64,000 nucleotides of DNA from Myroides odoratimimus (GTDB lineage: Bacteria > Bacteroidota > Bacteroidia > Flavobacteriales > Flavobacteriaceae): positions 62,001-126,000 of the forward strand of contig NZ_JACAKB010000002.1 in the NCBI RefSeq assembly GCF_030326305.1. Direction: 5' to 3'. Below, piece after piece: positions 53,144 through 62,487 of this stretch. The notes below the pieces were generated by a model. The model saw nothing but the letters and a program-made list of their open reading frames with translations. It was not told the DNA's origin and did no database searches. Numbering within the stretch: position 1 is the stretch's first letter; every line of letters starts with the position of its first letter. The translations under genes and the position numbers were made by a program.

Positions 53144-53671
53144 ATGATTAAACTCACTAAAAAAATTTCACTTACAGTGTTTGCACTAAGTGCTATTTTA
53201 GTTGCAATGCCAGCTGCAGCTCAAAAGAAAGACAAACCTTACTATCCTAAAGGATTTAGAGTAGGTTTTGGTCTAAACGGAGGCATGCCTTTAGATTCTA
53301 AATATGATGCTGCACTTGGTGTAGATACTAGAATCCAATATGACGTTAGTCAAAAAACCTCATTTACTTTAACTTCAGGTTATACTCATTTATTTAATGG
53401 AGATGAAGGAGATTTAGGATTAGTCCCTATAAAAGCAGGGTTTAAACAGTTTTTAAACAAAAATATCTATGCTATGGGAGAATTAGGAGCAGGTATCGGT
53501 ACTCACTCAGGAATGGGAAACACCTTTATTTGGTCACCATCTATCGGTTTTGCTAATCGCTATGTAGATGTAAGTCTTCGCTATGAGAACTACAATGATT
53601 ATAACACTGATCAACTTGCTGTCCGTGTAGCCTACGGATTTTCTTTAAAAAAGAAAAGCAAAAAGAAATAG
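53144..53671 (+). CDS. Small outer-membrane beta-barrel protein
   Basis: About 175 residues: signal peptide (MIKLTKKISLTVFALSAILV, cut after AAAQ), then alternating-strand sequence of an eight-strand-type barrel (FRVGFGLNGGMPLD, TSFTLTSGYTHLF, SPSIGFANRYVDVSLRYENY) ending AVRVAYGFSLKKKSKKK. The Lys-rich tail follows the last strand. I chose ATG 53144 so that the signal peptide is N-terminal; the ATG at 53087 would add 19 residues before it. Function unknown. Confidence 0.8.
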   Translation: MIKLTKKISLTVFALSAILVAMPAAAQKKDKPYYPKGFRVGFGLNGGMPLDSKYDAALGVDTRIQYDVSQKTSFTLTSGYTHLFNGDEGDLGLVPIKAGFKQFLNKNIYAMGELGAGIGTHSGMGNTFIWSPSIGFANRYVDVSLRYENYNDYNTDQLAVRVAYGFSLKKKSKKK

Positions 53672-53686
53672 AAACATAACTGAACA

Positions 53687-53719
53687 ATAAAGCCAATTCA
53701 ATAATTGAATTGGCTTTAT
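53687..53719. terminator. Bidirectional terminator
   Basis: ATAAAGCCAATTCAAT and ATTGAATTGGCTTTAT form a nearly perfect stem between the convergent barrel and PPK2 genes. Confidence 0.85.
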
Positions 53720-53726
53720 GATTATC

Positions 53727-54602
53727 TTACTCTTCATTCTTTAATTTTTCAATATACATATCCAAATCCTTCTGAATATCAGGAGCTAGCTTAGGCAATT
53801 TGATATCGTCATATTTACTAAACACCTCTTCTAATATCTTTGCAAAGACATAACGGCAATAAGCCTTATCATCAGCAGGCAAAACATACCAAGGACATTC
53901 TTGTGTAGATGTTCTATTAATAGCTTCCTCATAATATCTTTGATAATCATCCCAGTATTCTCTTTCTTTAATATCACTAGGTTCAAACTTCCAATTGTGT
54001 TTTTCTTTTTCTAATCGACGTAATATTCTTTTCTTCTGCTCCTTCTTACTCAAGTGTAAAAAGAACTTCAAAACAATAACTCCATTATTACTGATATGTT
54101 TCTCAAAATTATTAATCTCTTCATAACGTTTGTCCCAAAACTCCTCTGTAATATCTTCTGCTTTATTAATACCAGGTATTCTTTCATTTAAAATTACTTG
54201 AGGGTGAACTCTAGAAATCAATACATTCTCATAATGACTACGATTAAATACGGTAAACTTTCCTCGCTCAGGCAAAGTCACATAATGTCTCCAAATATAA
54301 TCATGCTCTAACTCATAAGACGTTGGTTTCTTAAAGCTTTGCACCACTACCCCTCTAGCATTAAAAGCCTTAAAAACTTCTCTAATTAAACTATCCTTTC
54401 CTGCAGTATCCATTCCCTGTATACAGATTAGTACACTATAACGATTATGAGCATACATCACATCCTGAAACTTACCTAAATTACGACTCAGTTTTTCTAC
54501 TTTTCGAAAAGCCTTCGTCATTGATAAGTTCAAATCAGGTACAGTTGATAATTTTTCTAATTCAACTTTATTGTCTATTCTATATTTTTCCTCTATATTC
54601 AT
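53727..54602 (-). CDS. ppk2: Polyphosphate kinase 2 family protein
   Basis: 291 residues, PPK2 fold (thymidylate-kinase-like). Walker A is GMDTAGKDS (63-71), the lid and catalytic region contain FNRSHYENVLISRVHP and WDDYQRYYEEAINRTST. PPK2 enzymes move phosphate between polyphosphate and nucleotides; the length and motifs fit the class that phosphorylates AMP and ADP using polyphosphate. Complete, monocistronic, divergent from the next gene. Confidence 0.93.
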   Translation of the reverse strand: MNIEEKYRIDNKVELEKLSTVPDLNLSMTKAFRKVEKLSRNLGKFQDVMYAHNRYSVLICIQGMDTAGKDSLIREVFKAFNARGVVVQSFKKPTSYELEHDYIWRHYVTLPERGKFTVFNRSHYENVLISRVHPQVILNERIPGINKAEDITEEFWDKRYEEINNFEKHISNNGVIVLKFFLHLSKKEQKKRILRRLEKEKHNWKFEPSDIKEREYWDDYQRYYEEAINRTSTQECPWYVLPADDKAYCRYVFAKILEEVFSKYDDIKLPKLAPDIQKDLDMYIEKLKNEE

Positions 54603-54672
54603 TCTCAGAAATTTTTAAGCTTAAATTACTATTTTATTTTAATTTACTCAGCTTTTATATAACATTTATTCC

Positions 54673-55512
54673 ATGAAACAAATTGCACTTGAACTACTTT
54701 TCCAGATATTAGGCATTGGAGCTGCATCTGGCTTAGTGTATAATGATAACCAACTCCATATCATTTCTGACAATTCGACTTATTTCTATCATTATAGTTT
54801 AGAAAATAATCATCTTTATAAAACTTCTTTATCAAGTGACAATCTAAGTCAAGAGAATATAGAGAAAGCTATTAAACCTGATTATGAAGCAATCACTACA
54901 GATGGATTAAACTATTACATTTTTGGCTCTGGTTCTAAATCTAATAGAATAAACCTAGTAGAAGTAAATGGTCTAACACACGAAGTCCTTTCAGAAAACG
55001 AATTAGACATACTATATGATTCTATGAAAAGTTTTGCTAATTTAAGTGATGCTGACTTTAATATAGAAGGCGTTATTTTTGACAACGATCTATGGTATTT
55101 CTTTAACCGAGGAAATGGACCTAAAGGGGCTAATGGAATATTCGTAGTAAAAGGAAACAACATTCTAAATGATTTTCAAATCACTTATACTCCAATCAAA
55201 TTACCTAAACTTAGCAGAGTACAGACTAGCTTTACAGATGCTGTTAAAGTAGAGGACAAAATATACTTCTTAGCTGCTGCAGAAGATGGCCAATCAACCT
55301 ATGCTGATGGAGAGATTAAAGGAACTATACTAGGACGTATAGATACCAAAAAATTAAAAGTAGAAAAGACATTAACCATAAGTAAAACACATAAATTCGA
55401 AGGTTTAACCCTATATAGTCAAGAAGGAAAAAACTTAGAATTCTTACTATGTGAAGACCCAGATAATGACAAAAACGAATCGGGAATATACAAGCTAACA
55501 ATTAAGAATTAA
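54673..55512 (+). CDS. Propeller-like protein of unknown function (resembles DUF6929)
   Basis: 279 residues with repeated short beta blades (LHIISDNSTYFYHYSLENN, IFGSGSKSNRINLVEVNG, DLWYFFNRGNGPKGANGIFV, IYFLAAAEDGQSTYADGEIK, KFEGLTLYSQEG, FLLCEDPDND). No signal peptide, so probably cytoplasmic. The pattern DFNIEGVIF...LWYFFNRGNG reminds me of the DUF6929 family, unknown in function. That label is from memory and should be checked. Confidence 0.65.
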   Translation: MKQIALELLFQILGIGAASGLVYNDNQLHIISDNSTYFYHYSLENNHLYKTSLSSDNLSQENIEKAIKPDYEAITTDGLNYYIFGSGSKSNRINLVEVNGLTHEVLSENELDILYDSMKSFANLSDADFNIEGVIFDNDLWYFFNRGNGPKGANGIFVVKGNNILNDFQITYTPIKLPKLSRVQTSFTDAVKVEDKIYFLAAAEDGQSTYADGEIKGTILGRIDTKKLKVEKTLTISKTHKFEGLTLYSQEGKNLEFLLCEDPDNDKNESGIYKLTIKN

Positions 55513-55531
55513 AGCTTCTTTTTATCGAAAT

Positions 55532-55562
55532 AAAAAAGCAGAAGTAATACTTCTGCTTTTTT
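55532..55562. terminator. Bidirectional terminator
   Basis: AAAAAAGCAGAAG (55532-55544) and CTTCTGCTTTTTT (55550-55562) pair perfectly between convergent transcripts. Confidence 0.9.
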
Positions 55563-55581
55563 AATTTTATTAGCTCTAAAG

Positions 55582-56781
55582 CTATATTGAATTAGTTGTT
55601 TTCGTTTGTCTTAACCTTCTGTTGGTCCAGACCGCAAAGATAAAATAAAAAATACAAATCCCCCACATTTTAATAAAGACATCGCTAATTTCTGTCAGTG
55701 ATGCTCCGAACTGTGTAAGAGATATAAATCCTTTTACTCCTAACGTACTTGGTACCAATACAGAAACACCTTTTATCCAAGCCGGAAAGGCTATTGTAGG
55801 CCATGAAGTACCACTAAGCATTAGAGCCGGAATAGAGAATACTGTGACACTCATAATCGCCTCCTCTCTTCTTTTAAAGAAGTTTACTAAAGTCATTCCC
55901 ATAAATGTAATAGACAATATAACAGGAATCAAAAAAATCATAATCTCAAATATATTTCCTCGTTGGGGCAAATTATAAACATGCATGATAATAAGCAATC
56001 CTATTAGAAGTAATATCATTGAAATAATCAAATAAGTCAAGGCTCTTCCTAAAGTTAAAAAAACATTGCTAAAACGTCTTTTTTCCGCATAAGAGAAGAC
56101 CTGAGCAAACATCCCATTCTGACGAAGTGTTCCTCCCATAATCCCCATACCAGTCAATTGTAATGTTTGCAACGCAATGATAAACACTACTGGTATAACG
56201 AATGTAGCATATCCTACATTAATATTATAAAGAGGTACAGCCGTGACATTAAACGGACGTCTAGTAGCAATAGCCTGATCCATTGGCGTACTTTTAGCCA
56301 TTGCCTTGTTCACTTCTACTTGCGCATTGAACGTTCCCATAGAGACCATCACAGCTCCTATAGTTTGCTTATAATAGAGCATATAAGACGCATCTGCATA
56401 TACAGAGATAGATGGTACTTCTCCCTTTTGCATATCACGAGTAAAACCTTTTGGTATCATAATAATACCTCTTATTTCACCTTTATCATATACTTCCTTA
56501 GCCGCATCAAAATCACTTGTATGATACACTACCTTTAACTGATGTGTAGCATCTATCATTCTACTAACCTGTTGCCCTAGCTTAGCTTGATCCTGATCTA
56601 CGATTGCTACAGGTAAGTCATCAAAGTTCTCATGTGAATAAACATAAGAGTAGAAGAATCCAACTAACATAAAAGATAGCATATAGGACATCACTACAGC
56701 CGAATCCGAAAAGATTAGTTTAAACTCTCGTTTACACGCTTCTGTTATTAAAGCGAAGTTAGATATTAGACCTTTAAACAT
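55582..56781 (-). CDS. ABC-2 type permease, second of two
   Basis: 399 residues: one N-terminal membrane helix (about 28-50), a large extracytoplasmic domain (DLPVAIVDQDQAKLGQQVSR, IRGIIMIPKGFTRDMQKG), then five C-terminal helices. This is the ABC-2 permease type with an N-terminal YhgE/Pip-like outer domain, as in YbhS/YbhR. The start overlaps the end of the first permease by eight bases. No ATPase gene follows. Confidence 0.88.
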   Translation of the reverse strand: MFKGLISNFALITEACKREFKLIFSDSAVVMSYMLSFMLVGFFYSYVYSHENFDDLPVAIVDQDQAKLGQQVSRMIDATHQLKVVYHTSDFDAAKEVYDKGEIRGIIMIPKGFTRDMQKGEVPSISVYADASYMLYYKQTIGAVMVSMGTFNAQVEVNKAMAKSTPMDQAIATRRPFNVTAVPLYNINVGYATFVIPVVFIIALQTLQLTGMGIMGGTLRQNGMFAQVFSYAEKRRFSNVFLTLGRALTYLIISMILLLIGLLIIMHVYNLPQRGNIFEIMIFLIPVILSITFMGMTLVNFFKRREEAIMSVTVFSIPALMLSGTSWPTIAFPAWIKGVSVLVPSTLGVKGFISLTQFGASLTEISDVFIKMWGICIFYFIFAVWTNRRLRQTKTTNSI

Positions 56782-57943
56782 CGTACCCTCCTTTCTTCAA
56801 TTTTTTATAGTACAATGGGATACACAACAATCCTACACATACAAATATGGCAAGTGTGATGATGTAATTCTGTTGTATATTATTATATTGAAATCCTTTA
56901 ATGGCATAATCAACTGTAAAACGCATATAAGAGTGGAATGGAAAAATATAATTAAACCCTCTTATGAATGCGCTCATCCCTTCTGGTGGGAATGTATATC
57001 CAGCAAAAGAAAAAGCTAGAGCGGCATAAGATCCTCCTATAGTCAATGCTGTTCTAAGACTAGACATAATAGAAGCCATAAAGAAGGCCATACTCTGACA
57101 TACCACCACGAAAGAAAAGAAGAATAAATTAATAACGAAGAAGTTTCCTTTAAAAGGAACTCCGATTCGGTAATAAAGTAAACTATTCATCATGAACCCC
57201 ATTAAACAGAACAATAAGGTATAGGGTAATATTCTACTTATCACCGCTACGAATACCTTATCATTACTCTGTTCTAATAATTCTTTTCCTTTATTATATC
57301 TCAAGACAGATCCAAAAACATAAATGGAGATGACCATAATAATAATCTGAAATGACATCGGCATAAAAGCGAGTGTCAGATAGTACCCATAACTTGTATA
57401 TGGATTATACAGTACATGACTATTCGTCCCTGTAGGAACTACAGTAGCTACAGCCTGTTCTGACATCAGTCCACTCTGTTGTAAACTTATAATCTTTGCC
57501 CCAGCAGCTAGACTACCTGCTACCATTTGGAAGTCTCTTTGTATTAATCCTGCAGGTAATAGATACTGGCCATTATAGTAACACACTACATTAGTATAAA
57601 CACCTTTCTGAGCATTTTTCTGAAAGTCCTTTGGTATTATAATTAAAGCAAAGGAATCTCCTCTTCTAATCGTCTGCTGACCTTCTAACTCATCACTTAC
57701 CTCATAAGCAATGTCCATACTAGCTGTAGCATCGATCATACGCCCTAACTGACGAGACAATTTACTTTTATCTAAATCTAATAAAGTAACTGGGAGATCT
57801 CGTGAAATCCCTTGACTCAACAGTGACGAATAAAAATAGAATAACATCACAGGTACACCTATCATCAAGACAAGTAACCGTGGTGATGTAAACATCCTTT
57901 TACATTCACTAATAAATATAGATAAAAAACCTGTTTTAGTCAT
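56774..57943 (-). CDS. ABC-2 type permease, first of two
   Basis: 389 residues, same architecture as the next gene: N-terminal helix (LLVLMIGVPVMLFYFYSSLL), outer domain (DLPVTLLDLDKSKLSRQLGR, FALIIIPKDFQKNAQKG) and a C-terminal membrane region ending CIPLYYKKLKKGGYDV. The two permeases would form a heterodimer. It starts eight bases after the HlyD gene. Confidence 0.88.
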   Translation of the reverse strand: MTKTGFLSIFISECKRMFTSPRLLVLMIGVPVMLFYFYSSLLSQGISRDLPVTLLDLDKSKLSRQLGRMIDATASMDIAYEVSDELEGQQTIRRGDSFALIIIPKDFQKNAQKGVYTNVVCYYNGQYLLPAGLIQRDFQMVAGSLAAGAKIISLQQSGLMSEQAVATVVPTGTNSHVLYNPYTSYGYYLTLAFMPMSFQIIIMVISIYVFGSVLRYNKGKELLEQSNDKVFVAVISRILPYTLLFCLMGFMMNSLLYYRIGVPFKGNFFVINLFFFSFVVVCQSMAFFMASIMSSLRTALTIGGSYAALAFSFAGYTFPPEGMSAFIRGFNYIFPFHSYMRFTVDYAIKGFQYNNIQQNYIITLAIFVCVGLLCIPLYYKKLKKGGYDV

Positions 57944-57951
57944 TACATCCT

Positions 57952-58938
57952 TTATTTCAAACTACTTTCTAATACTAAAGCACTCATACCTGGTCTAAGT
58001 CCTTCTACCTTCTTAGTTGGGTAAGCTTTAATTAAGAACGTTTTCATATCAAAATCACCTTTTGTTTTCGTCGCAGTCCAAGTAGCATAATCCCCCTGAG
58101 CAGCAATATACTGTACTTCTAATTCCACCACCTCATCACCTAGAGCAGGAAATTTAGCTGTAAACTTGCTTCCCATCTTAAACTTAGGCATTAGATTCTC
58201 TTTGATATTAAAATATACCCACACATCTGATAAATCTACTAGATTAACCACTGGGTAACCAGAATTCACTATCTCACCTTTATTAGGCATAATAGTCAAT
58301 ACCTCTCCTTGTTGTGGAGCTTTTACATCACCTTCTCCTTTCAGAGACAGTACTTCATTCACAGCACCTTGTGCCTGTCCTACCATAGCTAATGCTGCAG
58401 CCTTATCCTCTACACGAGCTCCTTTTTGTACCATTTGATACTTAGCATAAGCCGCTTTCTCTACCTCTTGTGATGCCTTAAACTGTGTATATGCTTCATC
58501 TCTTTTTTGAGCTGGTACTACTTTCTCTTTATATAAATTCTCTACACGATTATAAGTCTTCTCTGCTAATTCTGCCCCAGCTTTTGCTTGTTGCCACATA
58601 TTATAAGTCGCAGATACTTCTTCTCCTCTAGCTCCTTTATTTGCTTTAGCATCCATTGCTTGTGCAGCCTGTTTAGCTGATTCCGCCTGTAGTAGCTTAG
58701 CATCTATCTCAGGAGTACTTATTTTTAATAACAACTCCCCAGCTTTAACTTGTTGTCCCTCCTTTACTAAAATATCTTCTACACGTCCAGGTATCTTAGA
58801 AGCCACATTAATCTGTGTAGCATCTACCTGGCCTTGAATATAGGATTCTGATGGAGCACTCATATACCATAGTGATATAATTAAAATTAAAAGCACTATA
58901 ACGATAGCAACCATTGCACTTACAACTTTATTTTTCAT
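57952..58938 (-). CDS. HlyD-family membrane fusion protein
   Basis: 328 residues: N-terminal membrane anchor (about 7-28), biotinyl-lipoyl hairpin halves (QVDATQINVASKIPGRVEDI, VKEGQQVKAGELLLKI and PNKGEIVNSGYPVVNLVDLS), a helical hairpin (about 85-190) with repeated ALA-type sequence, and a C-terminal barrel domain. Links the inner-membrane permeases to TolC. Sits between tolC-like and permease genes in one operon. Confidence 0.92.
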   Translation of the reverse strand: MKNKVVSAMVAIVIVLLILIISLWYMSAPSESYIQGQVDATQINVASKIPGRVEDILVKEGQQVKAGELLLKISTPEIDAKLLQAESAKQAAQAMDAKANKGARGEEVSATYNMWQQAKAGAELAEKTYNRVENLYKEKVVPAQKRDEAYTQFKASQEVEKAAYAKYQMVQKGARVEDKAAALAMVGQAQGAVNEVLSLKGEGDVKAPQQGEVLTIMPNKGEIVNSGYPVVNLVDLSDVWVYFNIKENLMPKFKMGSKFTAKFPALGDEVVELEVQYIAAQGDYATWTATKTKGDFDMKTFLIKAYPTKKVEGLRPGMSALVLESSLK

Positions 58939-58953
58939 CTTTTAAAGCTTATA

Positions 58954-60342
58954 TTATTTTGTGTATTGTAAAAAATCATGACTTAATCCTGCTACTTCGA
59001 AAAGAGATGCCACCCCTATAGCATAATTATAATTGGCTTGTAGTTTCATTAGCCTTACACCAGACAGATTCATCTCTGCATCGACTACTTCTGTTGATGT
59101 TGCAAACCCTTCCGAGAATGCCTTACTTCTAACGCGTAGATATTCCTCAGCTAATTTCTCTTGTACATTAAGACTTTTAATTTGATCTTCCTGCTTTTGA
59201 ATATCTTGATACAGCTTAGCTACTAACATCTTCACATCACTCTTCGCTTTCGTTTCGAATAGCTCTACGCTTTCTCTAGTTGCCTTAGCAGCTTTGATTT
59301 CATTCTTATTTTTAAACCCTTCGAATAAAGTATAACTAACACCTATCCCTACTACCCACGGCTTACTATCTTTCTCTCCTATTAAGATAGGGTTATTATG
59401 TGCTAATATTGTTTGTCCGAATCCAAAAACTGTTGGATAATTAGCAGATTGCTTTACTTTTACCCCTTGATCAGCTAGCTCTTTTTGCAACACTAATTTT
59501 TGTAGTTCTGGATAATTTTCTACAGCAGAACCTTGAAAGAAGTCAACGTTCTCTAACTGAGGTATCGAAAAGAAATCACTGTCTAAAGCAGCTGTTACTT
59601 CATCTACTTCTAAAGTATTTGCTAAGGCTAATCTCGCTAACTTAGCATCTTTTAGCGCTCCATCTAACTGTCTATTAGCTTCTGATACTGCCACATCAGC
59701 ACTCATCTTTTCTACAGCTGCTATCATACCGTGTTCCTCTAGCTTAGTCGCATCGTGTAGATGTTTATTCATCCCTTCTAAGACTGTTCTTCTTACAGCT
59801 ACAGCTTCTTCAGCTAACTTCACAGAATAATAGCGCTGTGCTAATTCAGTGATTAACTTATTTTTCGTTTTTTCTAAGTCTTTCTCCCCTATTTTACTCT
59901 CTATCTCATGTGCCTTTATAGCAGCATTAATCTTTCCTCCTGTATAAAGAGGCCAAGTAGCCATAAATCCACCAAAAACCATATCTTTTTTATTAAATGA
60001 CTTAGACCAATTACCTAAGACATCTGGATTAGGTAAATGAATAAAATCTCCTATTCCATTCTTTAGTCCATTTAGATCTACTCCTAGCGATTTGCTAAGG
60101 TATAGTCCTCCTCCGAATGCACGTACAGAAGGATAGCGTAGCCCCTTAGTAGCTTGCCATTTATAATGGTGTACTTCTTCCTGTTTTTCTACTGCCTTAA
60201 TAAGACTATTATCTTGGTACATCTTATTATACGCATCTGTAAATGACAGACTCTCCTGTGCATACACAGAACTAGACATACCTATAAAGAATAATATTCC
60301 TCCTACTACAGAGAAATAATCCCTTAAATCTAATCGCTTCAT
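58954..60342 (-). CDS. TolC-family outer-membrane efflux protein
   Basis: About 462 residues with signal peptide (to about VYAQ) and the two alpha-barrel repeats of TolC (ELAQRYYSVKLAEEAVAVRR and KMLVAKLYQDIQKQEDQIKS). It forms the outer-membrane tunnel of the efflux complex. I start at the second ATG (60342), as the first adds only two residues. First gene of the operon; a -7 box and a 14-bp palindrome lie upstream. Confidence 0.92.
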   Translation of the reverse strand: MKRLDLRDYFSVVGGILFFIGMSSSVYAQESLSFTDAYNKMYQDNSLIKAVEKQEEVHHYKWQATKGLRYPSVRAFGGGLYLSKSLGVDLNGLKNGIGDFIHLPNPDVLGNWSKSFNKKDMVFGGFMATWPLYTGGKINAAIKAHEIESKIGEKDLEKTKNKLITELAQRYYSVKLAEEAVAVRRTVLEGMNKHLHDATKLEEHGMIAAVEKMSADVAVSEANRQLDGALKDAKLARLALANTLEVDEVTAALDSDFFSIPQLENVDFFQGSAVENYPELQKLVLQKELADQGVKVKQSANYPTVFGFGQTILAHNNPILIGEKDSKPWVVGIGVSYTLFEGFKNKNEIKAAKATRESVELFETKAKSDVKMLVAKLYQDIQKQEDQIKSLNVQEKLAEEYLRVRSKAFSEGFATSTEVVDAEMNLSGVRLMKLQANYNYAIGVASLFEVAGLSHDFLQYTK

Positions 60343-60367
60343 GAACATACTTTCTATTTATATATTG

Positions 60368-60375
60368 CAAATATA
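60368..60375 (-). promoter_or_regulatory. -7 box of the efflux operon
   Basis: TATATTTG on the minus strand, 25 bases before the ATG. Confidence 0.55.
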
Positions 60376-60397
60376 GAGACTATACTCCTAATATTAT

Positions 60398-60411
60398 ATT
60401 TTACGTAAAAT
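60398..60411. promoter_or_regulatory. 14-bp palindrome, candidate repressor or activator site
   Basis: ATTTTACGTAAAAT is a perfect palindrome centred about 33 bases upstream of the -7 box of the efflux operon. A TetR-type regulator would bind such a site, but no regulator gene lies next to it. The rest of the 60343-60722 gap shows only the terminator at 60688-60715. Confidence 0.4.
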
Positions 60412-60683
60412 TACCTATAAATTTAAACTTTTTTAATACAATTAAAAATGATTAAACGCTCTTTTTAGCAATAAGCAGTACACAATATAGCGGTACTCTT
60501 TTATTGAATAAAACATATACACGAGAGACAGTCTACAAGACATTGAACTCATTACTATAGTACTCAATTTATTACCTATATTTAATCATACTTATCTATT
60601 TAGAATACAACTATTCTATAAGAATAGTAAAACTCAAAAGATATGCCACTCTACCTCTATTTAAAAACTAAACTTTAAAATAC

Positions 60684-60715
60684 AAAAAAAGAGCAACCAT
60701 TATTGGATGCTCTTT
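60684..60715 (-). terminator. Terminator of the ABC-F gene
   Basis: AAAGAGCAACCA and TGGATGCTCTTT pair with one mismatch, with a T run in the minus direction. Confidence 0.75.
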
Positions 60716-60722
60716 TACTATT

Positions 60723-62354
60723 TTATTTTTCTATTTCTCTAAGATTTTCCATCTTCTTCATTTCTAAGAATCCTTTGATATCTTCGAAATGCTCTAATAC
60801 TCTCTTATTTCCAAACTCGAATACCTTCTCTGCTAGACCATCTAAGAAGTCACGGTCGTGTGATACAAGGATCACAGTCCCTTCGAATTCTTTTAAAGCC
60901 GCTTTGATGATATCTTTTGTCTTCATATCTAAGTGGTTCGTAGGCTCATCCAGAATCAATACGTTATAAGGCTCTAATAATAGTTTCACCATTGCTAGAC
61001 GTGTCTTCTCTCCTCCAGATAATACTTTTACCTTCTTGTGAATATCATCACCTGAGAACATAAATGCTCCTAAGATATTTTTTATCTGTGTTCTAATATC
61101 TCCTTCTGCTATTCTATCCACAGTTTCGAAAATAGTCAAATCCTCATCTAATAAAGAGGCCTGGTTCTGTGCGAAATAACCAATCTGTACATTATGTCCT
61201 ATCTCTAAGCTTCCTTCGAACTCTATTTCTTTCATAATAGCCTTAATCATAGTAGACTTACCTTCCCCATTCTTTCCTACGAAAGATACTTTCTGCCCAC
61301 GTTCTACTACTATACTCGCATTTTTAAATACGACATAATCTCCATACGATTTAGACAATTCGTTCACTACTACTGGATATTGACCAGAACGTGCTGCAGG
61401 AGGAAACTTCAGCCTAAGAGCAGAGTTATCTACTTCGTCTACCTCTATGATTTCTAATTTCTCTAGCATCTTCACACGAGACTGTACTTGTAATGTCTTA
61501 GAATACGTTCCTTTAAAGCGCTCAATAAATTCTGTAGTTTCTGCAATCATTTTTTGCTGCTCCTCATACGCTTTTAGCTGATGAGCACGTCTATCCTGAC
61601 GCAATACTAAATAGTCAGAATACTTCGCTTTATAATCATAGATTTTACCCATCGTTACTTCGATTGTACGATTGGTAATATTATCTACGAAAGCACGGTC
61701 GTGAGAAATAACCATTACCGCTTTAGCTTGATTGATTAAGAAATCTTCTAACCACTGAATACTCTCGATATCCATGTGGTTCGTAGGCTCATCTAGTAAA
61801 ATCAAATCTGGCTTTTGTAACAAGATTTTTGCTAACTCGATACGCATTCTCCATCCCCCACTAAACTCAGAAGTAGGTCTTGTAAAATCCTCTCTCGTAA
61901 AACCTAATCCTTTTAATATCTTTTCTACCTCTGCTTCATAGTTCACCTCCTCTATAGAATAGAACTTCTCACTTAACTCAGATACACGCTCGATTAACTT
62001 CATATAAGCATCACTTTCATAGTCTGTACGAACAGTCAACTCTTCATTAAGCTCATCGATCTCTTTTTTCATAGAGAATATACTCGTATACGCCTTAGAC
62101 GCTTCTTCCATTACAGTACAGTTATCTTCTGTTAATAAGTGCTGTGGAAGATAGGCTATCACAGCTTCTCTAGGTGCTGATATATTCCCTGTTGAAGGTT
62201 TATTCACACCTGCTACTATCTTTAATAAAGTAGATTTTCCTGCTCCATTTTTTCCCATAAGAGCAATCTTGTCGTTTTCATTAATTGAAAAATTGACACC
62301 ACTAAATAAAGTAGTACCACCAAACTGAACTGAAATATCGTTAACTGTAATCAT
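60723..62354 (-). CDS. ABC-F family ATPase
   Basis: About 543 residues with two ATP-binding domains and no membrane part. Walker A motifs are GKNGAGKST and GKNGEGKST, signatures SGGWR and LSGGEKTR, Walker B LILLDEPTNHMD and LILDEPTNHLD. A linker with many charged residues (P-site tRNA interaction motif region, about 230-310) separates them. ABC-F proteins act on ribosomes, as translation factors or antibiotic protection. I start at ATG 62354; a TTG at 62390 is part of the -7 box. Confidence 0.93.
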   Translation of the reverse strand: MITVNDISVQFGGTTLFSGVNFSINENDKIALMGKNGAGKSTLLKIVAGVNKPSTGNISAPREAVIAYLPQHLLTEDNCTVMEEASKAYTSIFSMKKEIDELNEELTVRTDYESDAYMKLIERVSELSEKFYSIEEVNYEAEVEKILKGLGFTREDFTRPTSEFSGGWRMRIELAKILLQKPDLILLDEPTNHMDIESIQWLEDFLINQAKAVMVISHDRAFVDNITNRTIEVTMGKIYDYKAKYSDYLVLRQDRRAHQLKAYEEQQKMIAETTEFIERFKGTYSKTLQVQSRVKMLEKLEIIEVDEVDNSALRLKFPPAARSGQYPVVVNELSKSYGDYVVFKNASIVVERGQKVSFVGKNGEGKSTMIKAIMKEIEFEGSLEIGHNVQIGYFAQNQASLLDEDLTIFETVDRIAEGDIRTQIKNILGAFMFSGDDIHKKVKVLSGGEKTRLAMVKLLLEPYNVLILDEPTNHLDMKTKDIIKAALKEFEGTVILVSHDRDFLDGLAEKVFEFGNKRVLEHFEDIKGFLEMKKMENLREIEK

Positions 62355-62387
62355 GTAACTCTGTATATCTGTTTTTGAATTAAGTTG

Positions 62388-62395
62388 CAAATATA
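62388..62395 (-). promoter_or_regulatory. -7 box of the ABC-F gene
   Basis: TATATTTG on the minus strand, 33 bases before the ATG at 62354. Confidence 0.55.
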
Positions 62396-62432
62396 GTATT
62401 TGTTAAGTACCATCTACTACATTTTAATTAAT

Positions 62433-62466
62433 AAAAAAGCTCTGTAAAATTTAATTTACAGAGCCT
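62433..62466 (-). terminator. Terminator of nhaA
   Basis: AGCTCTGTAAA and TTTACAGAGCC pair almost perfectly, with a T run in the minus direction (A run 62433-62438 on plus). Confidence 0.8.
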
Positions 62467-62487
62467 TATATTTTTATAGTATCATCA

